64,000 bases of DNA, taken from positions 83,685-147,684 of the forward strand of contig JTDA01000009.1 in assembly GCA_000803105.1 (NCBI GenBank). The letters are read 5' to 3'. The notes under the pieces were generated by a model. It saw only the letters and a list, made by a program, of their open reading frames with translations. It had not been told where the DNA came from and did no database searches. This document shows, piece by piece, positions 34,892 to 44,504 of the stretch (position 1 is the first letter of the stretch; each line of letters begins with the position of its first letter). The translations under genes were made by a program, and so were the position numbers. Origin of the DNA: Coprobacter secundus. GTDB lineage: Bacteria > Bacteroidota > Bacteroidia > Bacteroidales > Coprobacteraceae.

Positions 34892-37189
34892 GTTCTAATC
34901 TTACTTTATAGAATTGAAATGAAGAATTGATTAAGTCTGCAATATCTGTTACACAGTTCTAATCTTACTTTATAGAATTGAAATAAAGTTTTCGATAGCG
35001 CATTCAATTGTTTTTATTGTTCTAATCTTACTTTATAGAATTGAAATTTCTTCTAAATTAATCACCCGTTTACTTAGTCCGATGTTCTAATCTTACTTTA
35101 TAGAATTGAAATTTTAAAAGATACTCGAATAAATCTTTGTCAAAATCGGTTCTAATCTTACTTTATAGAATTGAAATAATTAAGGGCTAATTTCTTTATG
35201 TCTTTGTAGTAGTTCTAATCTTACTTTATAGAATTGAAATTGTGTGGGTAGTAAGGAAAGCCAAGGAGTAAAAAGGTTCTAATCTTACTTTATAGAATTG
35301 AAATATTAAAATTAGCAGAAATAATATAAGCCCGCAAATAGTTCTAATCTTACTTTATAGAATTGAAATGATAGACGAAATATTATCCTTAAACGGGCTG
35401 TTGTCGTTCTAATCTTACTTTATAGAATTGAAATTCGTTTCTTGATTTACCCTTAAAAAAGCCTTTTTGTTCTAATCTTACTTTATAGAATTGAAATAAC
35501 AAATCCTTAACCGGTATCAATTCATATTTATTCGTTCTAATCTTACTTTATAGAATTGAAATGTGGAACCCCTTTAAGTATGTGATTTTCTGTGAATGTT
35601 CTAATCTTACTTTATAGAATTGAAATCTTCGTTTGCAGAGGTCATAGCATACCTGACTGTGTTCTAATCTTACTTTATAGAATTGAAATATTAGAATTAG
35701 AAGAAATAATATAAGCCCGCAAATGTTCTAATCTTACTTTATAGAATTGAAATTATTGAAGTAATTAAAAATGAAGTAGGACGCTATTTGGTTCTAATCT
35801 TACTTTATAGAATTGAAATATTAGAATTAGAAGAAATAATATAAGCCCGCAAATTGTTCTAATCTTACTTTATAGAATTGAAATTTGTCTCTTAGATTCG
35901 CGGAAATGTAGCTAATTAGTTCTAATCTTACTTTATAGAATTGAAATTTACTAACACAATAAGTAATAATTGTGCCTAAATTATGTTCTAATCTTACTTT
36001 ATAGAATTGAAATAGAGGCGGAGAATATTTAATTTATTGGAACTTCTAAGTTCTAATCTTACTTTATAGAATTGAAATTTAACAGAGTCATAGCATGCAA
36101 AAATAAAGCTACCGGCGTTCTAATCTTACTTTATAGAATTGAAATAATCAGCGCCTCTCAAATCAGCGTCTCTCAAATCAGTTCTAATCTTACTTTATAG
36201 AATTGAAATCGGACGGGGGTATATACGTATATGACTCCTGGAATGTTCTAATCTTACTTTATAGAATTGAAATGCAACAATTGCCTTCGAAGCTCTATAT
36301 AATTTCTCAAAGTTCTAATCTTACTTTATAGAATTGAAATAAATCCAATATGTTCAATCTCGGACACTCTTTAAAAGTTCTAATCTTACTTTATAGAATT
36401 GAAATGCTCAAACTGATTTGTGGCGTTCTTCAACTGATTATAGTTCTAATCTTACTTTATAGAATTGAAATGTCTGTAATATCATCACAATATTTTTTAC
36501 CTAAACGTTCTAATCTTACTTTATAGAATTGAAATTGTGGTAAGTGTGCTGCATGTTTGATGTCTCGTCGTGTTCTAATCTTACTTTATAGAATTGAAAT
36601 ATTATAGGTATAAATGAAAAGTCGGATGCTTTAAGTAGTTCTAATCTTACTTTATAGAATTGAAATACACAAGTAGCTTGACCGGCATAGGAACCGAGGG
36701 GGTTCTAATCTTACTTTATAGAATTGAAATTTCAAAATCAAAGGATTATTTCTAATATCACGATAGTTCTAATCTTACTTTATAGAATTGAAATGCAGGA
36801 GTAAAAGATTTATCAGATTCCGATATATAAGTTCTAATCTTACTTTATAGAATTGAAATAGCGGACTATCCTCAGTATCAGCAGAAGTTTGAGTGTTCTA
36901 ATCTTACTTTATAGAATTGAAATAGAATGAGAAGCGCTCCCCCTCTGCGCGAGCGCAAAAGTTCTAATCTTACTTTATAGAATTGAAATTATGGTGGGTC
37001 TACTATTGCAAGATCGAAAAATTTGTTGTTCTAATCTTACTTTATAGAATTGAAATGCGACTTATTGTTGACCTGTTTACATGAAACATTGCTGGTTCTA
37101 ATCTTACTATAAAAAATTGAAATCTTTTTCGTATAATATGTCCATATTATGTATTTTATGGTTCTAATTCTTTATTGTTATAAAAATAA
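34892..37189 (+). CRISPR. Type I-B CRISPR array, 34 intact repeats plus 2 decayed
   Basis: The 29-nt repeat begins GTTCTAATCTTACTTT and ends AGAATTGAAAT; it can fold as TTCTA / TAGAA and leaves an ATTGAAAT handle. I count 34 identical repeats from 34892 to 37056, a mutated repeat at 37095-37123 and a strongly decayed one at 37161-37189 (first 8 bases intact). Spacing is 63-67 throughout, so spacers are 34-38 nt. The decay lies at the far end, so the leader and newest spacers are next to cas2 and transcription runs in the plus direction. Spacers 7, 13 and 15 are near-identical. Spacer 20 encodes pentapeptide repeats. Spacer 32 is GC-rich with an internal inverted repeat. Confidence 0.99.
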
Positions 37190-37224
37190 AACCGGGATAT
37201 TTCTATATAAAGATATCCCGGTTT
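37189..37224. terminator. Bidirectional terminator between array and B12 operon
   Basis: A perfect 12-bp stem AAACCGGGATAT / ATATCCCGGTTT has a 12-base loop and A/T-rich flanks on both sides. It would stop the array transcript (plus) and the B12 operon transcript (minus), which converge here. Confidence 0.85.
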
Positions 37225-37259
37225 CTATTATTATTTATTTGATTATCAGTTACTGATAA

Positions 37260-40200
37260 CTATCTTTTTATCAATCTCTTACTTAGGACTTCTTTTTCAG
37301 TAGTAATTCGTACTAGATAATTTCCAGCTGTCAAATCTTGAATATTGATAGGTTCCTTAGACAAAGAGATGTTTATACTTTTCACTAATTGTCCATCAAT
37401 ATTGAAGATTTCTATTTGAGCATTGATTTCAGTATTTACGTAGAAATAATTAGTTGCAGGGTTAGGATATATTGAAATAATATCATTTGATGTATCCTCG
37501 ACGCCTACAACCGGTTTTTCTTTTACGTTGACTGTAAACTCTGTTTCACAGAATTTTTCACCATACGTTTGATGGCTAACCGTTTGACGTAGCTTTATTT
37601 GAGCCTTTCCGAATTTGCTTTCTCCAAATGAAAGAACCAAATTGTCATTTTCGATAGTTGCAGAAACCAAATCTTCGTTATCATTGGTTTCTACAGTCGT
37701 CATGAATGTCAGGCCGTAAGTACTACTTCCCGGATAGCTGAATATATTTTTTATAGGTATTAGCATATCTTCTGCATCTTGTATGGCTTCAATATTTTTA
37801 GCAATGCTCACAGGCATATAGACTCTTGGTTTTATTGTTATTTCTACATCTCGTATTACTGAATAGCCTAAATGATCGATAGCTTCGATAGAAATGGTAG
37901 CAATGGAATCGGTTGCTACATCGCCTGTATATTGGGCTAATAGTTGTAGATTACCGTTTGTATTGTTATATGTATTATCCAAACTCAGCCAGTCAGAATG
38001 TTTGTCCAGATCACGAGTATAAATAGAAAAATTGTTTTCTCTGTCGGTAAACCATTGTTTGTTGATTGAGAGTTTAGACGCTGATGTTGCACGTTCATAG
38101 CAACTAAGATTCGATTTGCTGCTGCTTATCGTAGGTATATCATTGTCATTTATAGTTGATAATATACTCATCATTTGCGGATGGTTGCCGATGTTCTCGA
38201 TTTCTTCTAATTTGTTGAATTGATTATCGAATATTGCCGCTTTCTGTTGAGTACCGTCTTCGCTACAATAAGCTACATAATATTTATTTTCTTCAGCATC
38301 ATAAACAGAACCCATGGGGAATAAGTCGTATTCCAATTCCATGAATCTTCCATCTTCTATTTCTTTTGTAGTAATATTATATTTTACGAATGCATTACCG
38401 CTGACTAACATGATAAAGTCTTCAGATAATGGAGTCAAAGCAATAGGAGAGGCCAAGAACATCGGGTATTCCGTTACCCAACTGTCAGATGATATTGTTT
38501 TGTTCGAAATATCATAAGAGAATATATTATAATCAGAATTATCATTACATCTGCCGATGGCATAAATAATGTTGTCTTTTACTGTTATGACAGATACATT
38601 TAATGCTTTTTTCTCCAATTCTTGCAGAGAGATTTCAAAAGTATTTAAATCAATTGTTGCAAGATTACTTGATTTCATTGCTACATCATTGGTTATAACA
38701 TATGCATTATTACCAACTACAGTCATAACTTTGGCAATGTCGTTTATAGACACTGTACCAACAAGTTTTAAATCTGTTTTATAATATATCTTCAAATCTG
38801 TATTGTCTCCGTTAGCATCGGTTACTAATAACATATTTTTATATAAAGCCAGTTGGTGCTTTGCTTTTGATTTTAATGATATGGAAGCGACAAGTTCCTC
38901 TGTTGTGATGTTGTAACGGGATATGGTGTTACCTGCAGATACGTATACGAAAGCACCGTCATTCAACATATTGCTGATAGAATCTGCTTGTATGTTGCCA
39001 AGTAGTGTTTTTGTTTCTTTAGTATTGACTTGGTATCCCATAATTGAGCTGTTTCCATTTCCGTTGTTATCGGTAAATAGAATATGTTTACTCATTCCTT
39101 CGTTGTCGGGAGCATATATGATAGGTATTTCTATCGTTTTTTCTTGTTTGTAGCATGTTATACGGAAACGAAGGACGTCATTACAATATTCTCCTGTGTT
39201 GAATGAGTATTTTAAGACATTTTTTTCTAAGGAAACTTGAACTTTTCCGTTAACGGCAGTTACTTCTTCCATATATACGGTAGCATCGTTTCCTGTAGTA
39301 AATAGCTCTGAATTAGAAAATTCTCCTTCAGGTTTGTCATATGCAATCCGAATAGGAGAGTTCACCGGTTTTATTTCCGGAATATCTTTTACAATGACAA
39401 GAATCGTATCTGATAGAGTTGGGTCACTCGTAGAACGGACGATAACTTTGGTTCTTCCAACTTTATTGGCAGTAAATGAACCATTTTTGATAGTTCCGAT
39501 TTCAGGATTTGATGTTGTCCAATCAAAAGTTTCGTAAATATAGCGATTAGCAGTATTTCCGTTTAGGTTTTCATCCCGGCTATCTTCACACTGTGCATTA
39601 ATAAAGATAGTTTCATTTACAATCATAGTTGTACTGTCGTTCGATACGGTGCTGGCATTACCTTCCAAATCGATAATTACTTTTTTCAGTTTTACGACAC
39701 TTATTTGGATAGAGTCTTTGGCTATATCATCTTTTTGGCTGAAATATATCCATGTTTCCCCTTCTTTTGTCGCTGTAAATTTTCCGGTGTTATCGATGTT
39801 TCCGATAGTATTGTCAGATAACCACCATCGTTGAGTCCCTTCTTTTACTGGACGACCGTTTTTGAATAAAAATCCTTCATACTGACAAGTTTGCCCCTCG
39901 ATTACTTGTAGTTGAGTGATACCGATGTAATTGAGGTAATAGTCTTGTGGAACATAGTTGGGGTCTGGTGTGGTGATGGCTGCGCCTAAAACTTCGGTCG
40001 ACCATTCGCCTAACCATCCGGCATTGGCACTTCCGGCGCAATAAACCTTTACGAAATCAACTTGGTCCAATTCTACGTGATTGCCATTTTTATCTACTGC
40101 CCAACTAAGGTCAAATCCATCTGTTGCATTTCCGTTTTCATCGTTATAATATGGGTTGTGAGCAACGGTAAGATCGGTTTTGTCATATCCTCGATTGTCG

Positions 40201-41492
40201 CAGTATCCGAAGGCCGGAGCTCGGTAAAATTCGATATAACTCGGTGAGCTCATGTCGATGGAGCTTCGTATAATATTTCCTGAAAATGTTACTTGCTCTC
40301 TTCCGCATTCGTATGTGTAGGGGTCAGGGTAATAAGATTGATTGTGGAACTGATTGGTTAAAACGGCACCGCTTTCTCCCTGATTAGTTGTCCAAGGTAC
40401 AGTATAGCGTTTATTATAACTCGGATTGTAATAGGTCATTTCTACGTTACGTTTTGTTGTACTCAGCCAATAATCAGACCCAGCCAATTCATACCATTCT
40501 CCATCATCGGGAATGCCATTTCCATTTAAGTCTTTCATTACCTGTACAGCTCCAGGTTCAGACCATACTCCATATAAATTGGCAATAAAAGAGTTTCCTT
40601 TCAGAGTAAAATCTACACCGTATGGGTTACGGGGATCATTTTTTATAGGCTGGTCAAAACCTAGGATAACATAACCTCCGAATGCCCCTAGGCTTACCAT
40701 ACCACCCTGTGTTCCTAAAATAACAGTGGGGTCATCCATTGTATTGGTAAATTGTCCTGGAGCCGGTAAATATCCTAGTATTTTAGAAGCATAAGGATTT
40801 AAGTGTATATTTATTTTTGCTGTAGCTGAAGACGTTTCTCCTGTAGCTAAGGTAACGGTATATTTTAGTTGGTCAAAAGTGTAGTTTTCTGTTTCTGCAT
40901 CGGGTACGTAATTGATTACGGGGTAGGACGTCCCTTTTATTACCGTTGCCGTGCCGTATTGGGGCTGTTCGTCAATTGTAATACGGGCTGTTTTCATGTC
41001 CGAATTATTCATCCATTGGTCATTTTTCAAGACATCTGCTGTTAGTTCGCTTTTAGGTTCTACGACAAAAGAGTCGTCTGTTGCCAAAACTTTTTTCAAT
41101 GAAATATGTATGATATTTTCAACGGTTTCACTTTGGTAAGTTAATGTTACTTTTACATCAGCATCTCCGGCTTTATTAGGCATAAGCCATAAATATAATG
41201 TCTGGACTTTGCCGTAGTTATAATATTCATATTTATATAAATCGGTGATTTCCAAATCACTTGACTCTATTTTGACAATAACGCCCAAATCATCTAAATT
41301 AGCACTTTTGTCTATGTCGTCAGGATATTCAAATATGTCGGTCATAGATAAGTTTAATGTCACTTTTGAAGTCTTGGCAATGTTCGTAAATGAATAGTTT
41401 TTAGGAATGAATTGGTTCCCCGCAAATATGGAGGATACCATACATAGTAACATCAATGTCAACCATGTTTTTTTTCTGTAAAAATTTCTCAT
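37260..41492 (-). CDS. Giant T9SS-exported protein with BtuH-like, Ig-like and propeller regions
   Basis: 1410 residues with a signal peptide (MLLCMVSSIFAG). Residues about 225-500 resemble the 410-residue lipoprotein upstream: GYLPAPGQFTNTM, SLGAFGGYVILGFDQPI, GNSFIA..., EPGAVQVMKDLNGNGIPDDGEWYELAGS and an ending VDFVKVYCAGSANAGWLGEWSTEV. Ig-like segments follow, with BIG2 style VTATKEGETW and FTANKVGRTKVIV. A beta-propeller-like region comes next (about 800-1110) and further Ig-like repeats. A C-terminal type IX sorting domain ends in YPNPATNYFYVN...IDGQLV...GNYLVRITTEKEVLSKRLIKR. It is the last gene of the cobalamin operon. It looks like a secreted fusion of the BtuH and BtuG classes of B12-binding proteins; that function is inferred. 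Confidence 0.75.
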   Translation of the reverse strand: MRNFYRKKTWLTLMLLCMVSSIFAGNQFIPKNYSFTNIAKTSKVTLNLSMTDIFEYPDDIDKSANLDDLGVIVKIESSDLEITDLYKYEYYNYGKVQTLYLWLMPNKAGDADVKVTLTYQSETVENIIHISLKKVLATDDSFVVEPKSELTADVLKNDQWMNNSDMKTARITIDEQPQYGTATVIKGTSYPVINYVPDAETENYTFDQLKYTVTLATGETSSATAKINIHLNPYASKILGYLPAPGQFTNTMDDPTVILGTQGGMVSLGAFGGYVILGFDQPIKNDPRNPYGVDFTLKGNSFIANLYGVWSEPGAVQVMKDLNGNGIPDDGEWYELAGSDYWLSTTKRNVEMTYYNPSYNKRYTVPWTTNQGESGAVLTNQFHNQSYYPDPYTYECGREQVTFSGNIIRSSIDMSSPSYIEFYRAPAFGYCDNRGYDKTDLTVAHNPYYNDENGNATDGFDLSWAVDKNGNHVELDQVDFVKVYCAGSANAGWLGEWSTEVLGAAITTPDPNYVPQDYYLNYIGITQLQVIEGQTCQYEGFLFKNGRPVKEGTQRWWLSDNTIGNIDNTGKFTATKEGETWIYFSQKDDIAKDSIQISVVKLKKVIIDLEGNASTVSNDSTTMIVNETIFINAQCEDSRDENLNGNTANRYIYETFDWTTSNPEIGTIKNGSFTANKVGRTKVIVRSTSDPTLSDTILVIVKDIPEIKPVNSPIRIAYDKPEGEFSNSELFTTGNDATVYMEEVTAVNGKVQVSLEKNVLKYSFNTGEYCNDVLRFRITCYKQEKTIEIPIIYAPDNEGMSKHILFTDNNGNGNSSIMGYQVNTKETKTLLGNIQADSISNMLNDGAFVYVSAGNTISRYNITTEELVASISLKSKAKHQLALYKNMLLVTDANGDNTDLKIYYKTDLKLVGTVSINDIAKVMTVVGNNAYVITNDVAMKSSNLATIDLNTFEISLQELEKKALNVSVITVKDNIIYAIGRCNDNSDYNIFSYDISNKTISSDSWVTEYPMFLASPIALTPLSEDFIMLVSGNAFVKYNITTKEIEDGRFMELEYDLFPMGSVYDAEENKYYVAYCSEDGTQQKAAIFDNQFNKLEEIENIGNHPQMMSILSTINDNDIPTISSSKSNLSCYERATSASKLSINKQWFTDRENNFSIYTRDLDKHSDWLSLDNTYNNTNGNLQLLAQYTGDVATDSIATISIEAIDHLGYSVIRDVEITIKPRVYMPVSIAKNIEAIQDAEDMLIPIKNIFSYPGSSTYGLTFMTTVETNDNEDLVSATIENDNLVLSFGESKFGKAQIKLRQTVSHQTYGEKFCETEFTVNVKEKPVVGVEDTSNDIISIYPNPATNYFYVNTEINAQIEIFNIDGQLVKSINISLSKEPINIQDLTAGNYLVRITTEKEVLSKRLIKR

Positions 41493-41507
41493 AATGTTTA
41501 GTTTGAA

Positions 41508-43259
41508 TTAAAGTATGATTTTATGTATCTGATTTTTTATTTTTACTATATATATTTGTTTAGGAGATATTTCGGTGATAGTACAGCCTGAAGACAATGT
41601 ATTTTTATATATCAATTGGCTTTGCATGTTGTATATTTCTACTTCGGTCGATGGTTCTATACCGAATATCTGTATGATTCCGTTTCGGGCAAATATGTGT
41701 ATCGGGTCAGATTCTGTTTCTTGGATGTATGTAGCTGTAGAAACCTTAACTGCTAAATCTCGGTCTTCACATTTCCCGTTTGAATTGAAGCGTACAGTAA
41801 TCGAAGTTTCTCCGGCTTGTAAGGGGGTAAGTATGAGTTTGTTATTTTTTATTTTTGCCGAAACAATATTTTCGTTTTTTATTTTGGTTACTCGTTTAGT
41901 GATAGAGGTTATCGGTGTATCCTCATCTGTTGCCATGTTAGATAGGTCTATTTCCTGTGTTGTCCCATTTAATTCTACCGGTGAAAAATTTTTTATGACA
42001 GGAGCCTGATTATCAGGAAAAATAAACATTGCTGGATACCAGTATCCACTAATAGGTTCATATTCATTCAAGAGTTTGCCATTTTTATCCAATTGATAGT
42101 ATAGAAAATAATTGTTTGAAATGAAGCTGACATATAATGCTGCATATATTTTGTCATCTGCCGGATTTATACGCATTCCGGCTCCATAGAAATAACGGTC
42201 TTCGGGAGTACTGTCGTAAATGAGTTCACAAGTACCCTTATCTATATTATATTTATACATGTGTGCTGTTGTAAACCATGATGCCTGTCCTTGAGATGAA
42301 TCTTCATTGTAAATGAAATAAAGAACGTTTTCTTTGGCACTTGCACATAGGGAACCGGATGTCCATGCATACCATGTTTGGTTTATGCCTCCTCGAGGTA
42401 AGACGATTCGTTTTGTTTCAAAAGTGTATGGGTCTATTCTCAATAATGTATTTCCTATCCATTCTTCTCCGGCCGAACCGTATGGGTAGTGCAAGTATTC
42501 TTCATTGCTATTGCTGTTGAGACCAACCCATACATAACCATCTTTACTTTGAACCATAGTACTAAAACATCCGGGAATAACTTGTTCTATTTTATCTGTT
42601 TCAGGATTGATTACCAGAATACCTTTATCCTGTTGTATTGCCAGCACATGGTCTTGAGTTCGTATCATCATTCCTATCTGATTTTCATATAAAGCACCTA
42701 ATCCGGCAGATGGCGATTCGTCACCTGTAATTAGGGGATTTTCACTACCTTCGATAATACCATTTAATACGTATGTGTTCAAGTCTAATATGTAGATGCC
42801 ATTTGATGTACCTATATAGCCTTTATTTTCATCTACTCCGACAAAGCTTCTTCCATCGGCTATTGATTTCCCGTTCTTTTCTGCTATTATGGGTAAACGG
42901 TATAATACTTGCATGTTTTGGGCATCCAAGATGACCAGTCTTCCACCTTGTTTTTCTTCTGCATTTTCTCCTGGATCTTGGTCTTGTTTGGAGATAACGT
43001 ACATTTTATCTCCATATATAACTCCGTATTGTGCGGTACAACCTAATGTTTGTATAATGCTCCCGTCCATATTGGCAGGATTGGTCTGTATCAAATAATA
43101 ATCTATCTCTCCAGATTCCGGATGCAAGAAGTTTATGGAGCTATTGTTATGTCCATACCAGTCTTCGTTCAGAACAAATACACCGTCAGTATATGTCTGT
43201 CCAATGATGGGAGCACTTCCGGAGAGAAAAGCATAAATAAGTAAATTTTTCCATTTCAT
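41508..43259 (-). CDS. Secreted beta-propeller (BtuG-like/DUF5074) protein with T9SS domain
   Basis: 583 residues. A signal peptide (LLIYAFLSGSAPIIGQ) is followed by a propeller of about 400 residues with repeated YV/VYVI and 'ILD' strands (GVFVLNEDWYGHNNSSINFLHPES at the start, the same opening pattern as the lipoprotein at 44501-45670). An Ig-like module follows (QEIDLSNMATDEDTPI), and a short C-terminal sorting-like domain (IFGIEPSTEVEIYNMQSQLIYKN). It lacks a lipobox, so it is probably released or attached through T9SS instead of by lipidation. It lies in the cobalamin riboswitch operon, 15 bases after the 1410-residue gene in sequence order. B12 binding is inferred from the operon and the BtuG resemblance. 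Confidence 0.72.
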   Translation of the reverse strand: MKWKNLLIYAFLSGSAPIIGQTYTDGVFVLNEDWYGHNNSSINFLHPESGEIDYYLIQTNPANMDGSIIQTLGCTAQYGVIYGDKMYVISKQDQDPGENAEEKQGGRLVILDAQNMQVLYRLPIIAEKNGKSIADGRSFVGVDENKGYIGTSNGIYILDLNTYVLNGIIEGSENPLITGDESPSAGLGALYENQIGMMIRTQDHVLAIQQDKGILVINPETDKIEQVIPGCFSTMVQSKDGYVWVGLNSNSNEEYLHYPYGSAGEEWIGNTLLRIDPYTFETKRIVLPRGGINQTWYAWTSGSLCASAKENVLYFIYNEDSSQGQASWFTTAHMYKYNIDKGTCELIYDSTPEDRYFYGAGMRINPADDKIYAALYVSFISNNYFLYYQLDKNGKLLNEYEPISGYWYPAMFIFPDNQAPVIKNFSPVELNGTTQEIDLSNMATDEDTPITSITKRVTKIKNENIVSAKIKNNKLILTPLQAGETSITVRFNSNGKCEDRDLAVKVSTATYIQETESDPIHIFARNGIIQIFGIEPSTEVEIYNMQSQLIYKNTLSSGCTITEISPKQIYIVKIKNQIHKIIL

Positions 43260-43271
43260 AAGCGATAAATT

Positions 43272-44504
43272 TTATGGGTTGGGTAAAGCTGAAGAATCAT
43301 CTACATGCAAATCTTCAGCTCTGGATAATTCGGTTGATGTTTCACCTAACCAGCCACATTGTTGGTTTACACCTGTATATACACGTATAAAGTCTATTCC
43401 AGGTAGGTGTACTTTGTTTCCGTCGGAATCAACAGCCCAGTCTATATCAAAGCTGATTTTGTCGGTTTTTTCGTTTGGGTGGTTGTCCACGTATCCCCAA
43501 TCGTATGTATATAGAACATAATATGTTCCTTTTCCACTTTCATCGACAGCATTATCTGCAAGTTTTGTCCCAGAGAATGATATCTGGTCTTGTGGTATCC
43601 ATTTGGGATAATAGTCTTGTCGATGATAACTGTTTTTGGCAATGTAACCAGATGTTCCGTCATTGGCCGTCCAAGGGATATAAGTGGAGTCTGTGATAGG
43701 TGTTCCTTTGTCTGGGGTTGCGACATGGTCTGCTGCTGGGCGGCTATAAGTGATTGTATAATGATGTTTTGTTTCAGGTTTATTATATTCACTTCCGGCC
43801 AACTCGTACCATTCATCGTCGGGGACTCCGTTACCGTTTCGGTCGAACGATACCATAACGATACCTGGCTCGGAACTACCCCCAGATTCGGGGGCATCTG
43901 GATTAGGATTAGCTGCTGCATAAAAAGCGTTTCCTAATATTTTAAAATCTTTTTCTCCTGGAATGTTAACGACAGTGTGGTCAAATCCGAAAGTTATATA
44001 TCCTCCATAACCTCCCAAAGACACTAATACATCGTTTTTCCCGGAAATACTTTCTTCAGCCTTTTGTCTCATGGTCTCTTCTGTGTCTCCCTCTTGATAT
44101 AAAGGCAATTTGTTGACAAATTGTCCTGGAGCCGGACAATATTCATATACTTTCGAGATATAGCGACTATAAGCGACACTTTCTTCCCAAACGGTAATAT
44201 TTATTTCATGGTCAACTGGGTTTTGAGAATCAGCGATGTGCAGTTTTATCTGAAATTGTCCAGTGGTAGCACTTAGAAAAATATAATCTCGGTCGGTTGA
44301 GACAAGAGAGTCTTTTCCCTGACTATCTATCATACTCCATTCGTATCGTTCTCCCGGAAATTCTGGATGTAGAATTAGGGCTTTCATTCGTTCGATTGCA
44401 TATACATTATCTATGCCAAGGCTTACCATGGGTATGTCTTGTTGGCATGATAGCATCGATATGAAAGTAAAGAGAACAAAGAGTATATTTTTTTTCATAA
44501 TCAA
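43272..44504 (-). CDS. Surface lipoprotein, BtuH-like B12-binding candidate
   Basis: 410 residues with a lipobox (ISMLS-C at about residue 20). An N-terminal PKD/Ig-like domain (HPEFPGERYEWSMIDSQGKDSLV) is followed by a beta-sandwich region: YCPAPGQFVNKLP, SLGGYGGYITFGFDHTV, GNAFYAAANPNPDAPESGGSSEPGIVMV, NGVPDDEWYELAGSEY, and DFIRVYTGVNQQCGWLGETSTE near the end. The same domain occurs inside the 1410-residue protein. BtuH proteins of gut Bacteroidetes are surface lipoproteins that bind cobalamin and are encoded in riboswitch-controlled loci like this; I assign it on that basis. It overlaps the upstream lipoprotein gene by 4 bases. Confidence 0.7.
   Translation of the reverse strand: MIMKKNILFVLFTFISMLSCQQDIPMVSLGIDNVYAIERMKALILHPEFPGERYEWSMIDSQGKDSLVSTDRDYIFLSATTGQFQIKLHIADSQNPVDHEINITVWEESVAYSRYISKVYEYCPAPGQFVNKLPLYQEGDTEETMRQKAEESISGKNDVLVSLGGYGGYITFGFDHTVVNIPGEKDFKILGNAFYAAANPNPDAPESGGSSEPGIVMVSFDRNGNGVPDDEWYELAGSEYNKPETKHHYTITYSRPAADHVATPDKGTPITDSTYIPWTANDGTSGYIAKNSYHRQDYYPKWIPQDQISFSGTKLADNAVDESGKGTYYVLYTYDWGYVDNHPNEKTDKISFDIDWAVDSDGNKVHLPGIDFIRVYTGVNQQCGWLGETSTELSRAEDLHVDDSSALPNP

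Noticed and set aside
43442..43937. Overlapping ORFs on both strands inside the BtuH-like gene
   Set aside because: They are shadows of the surface lipoprotein gene; compositions and motifs belong to that gene alone.
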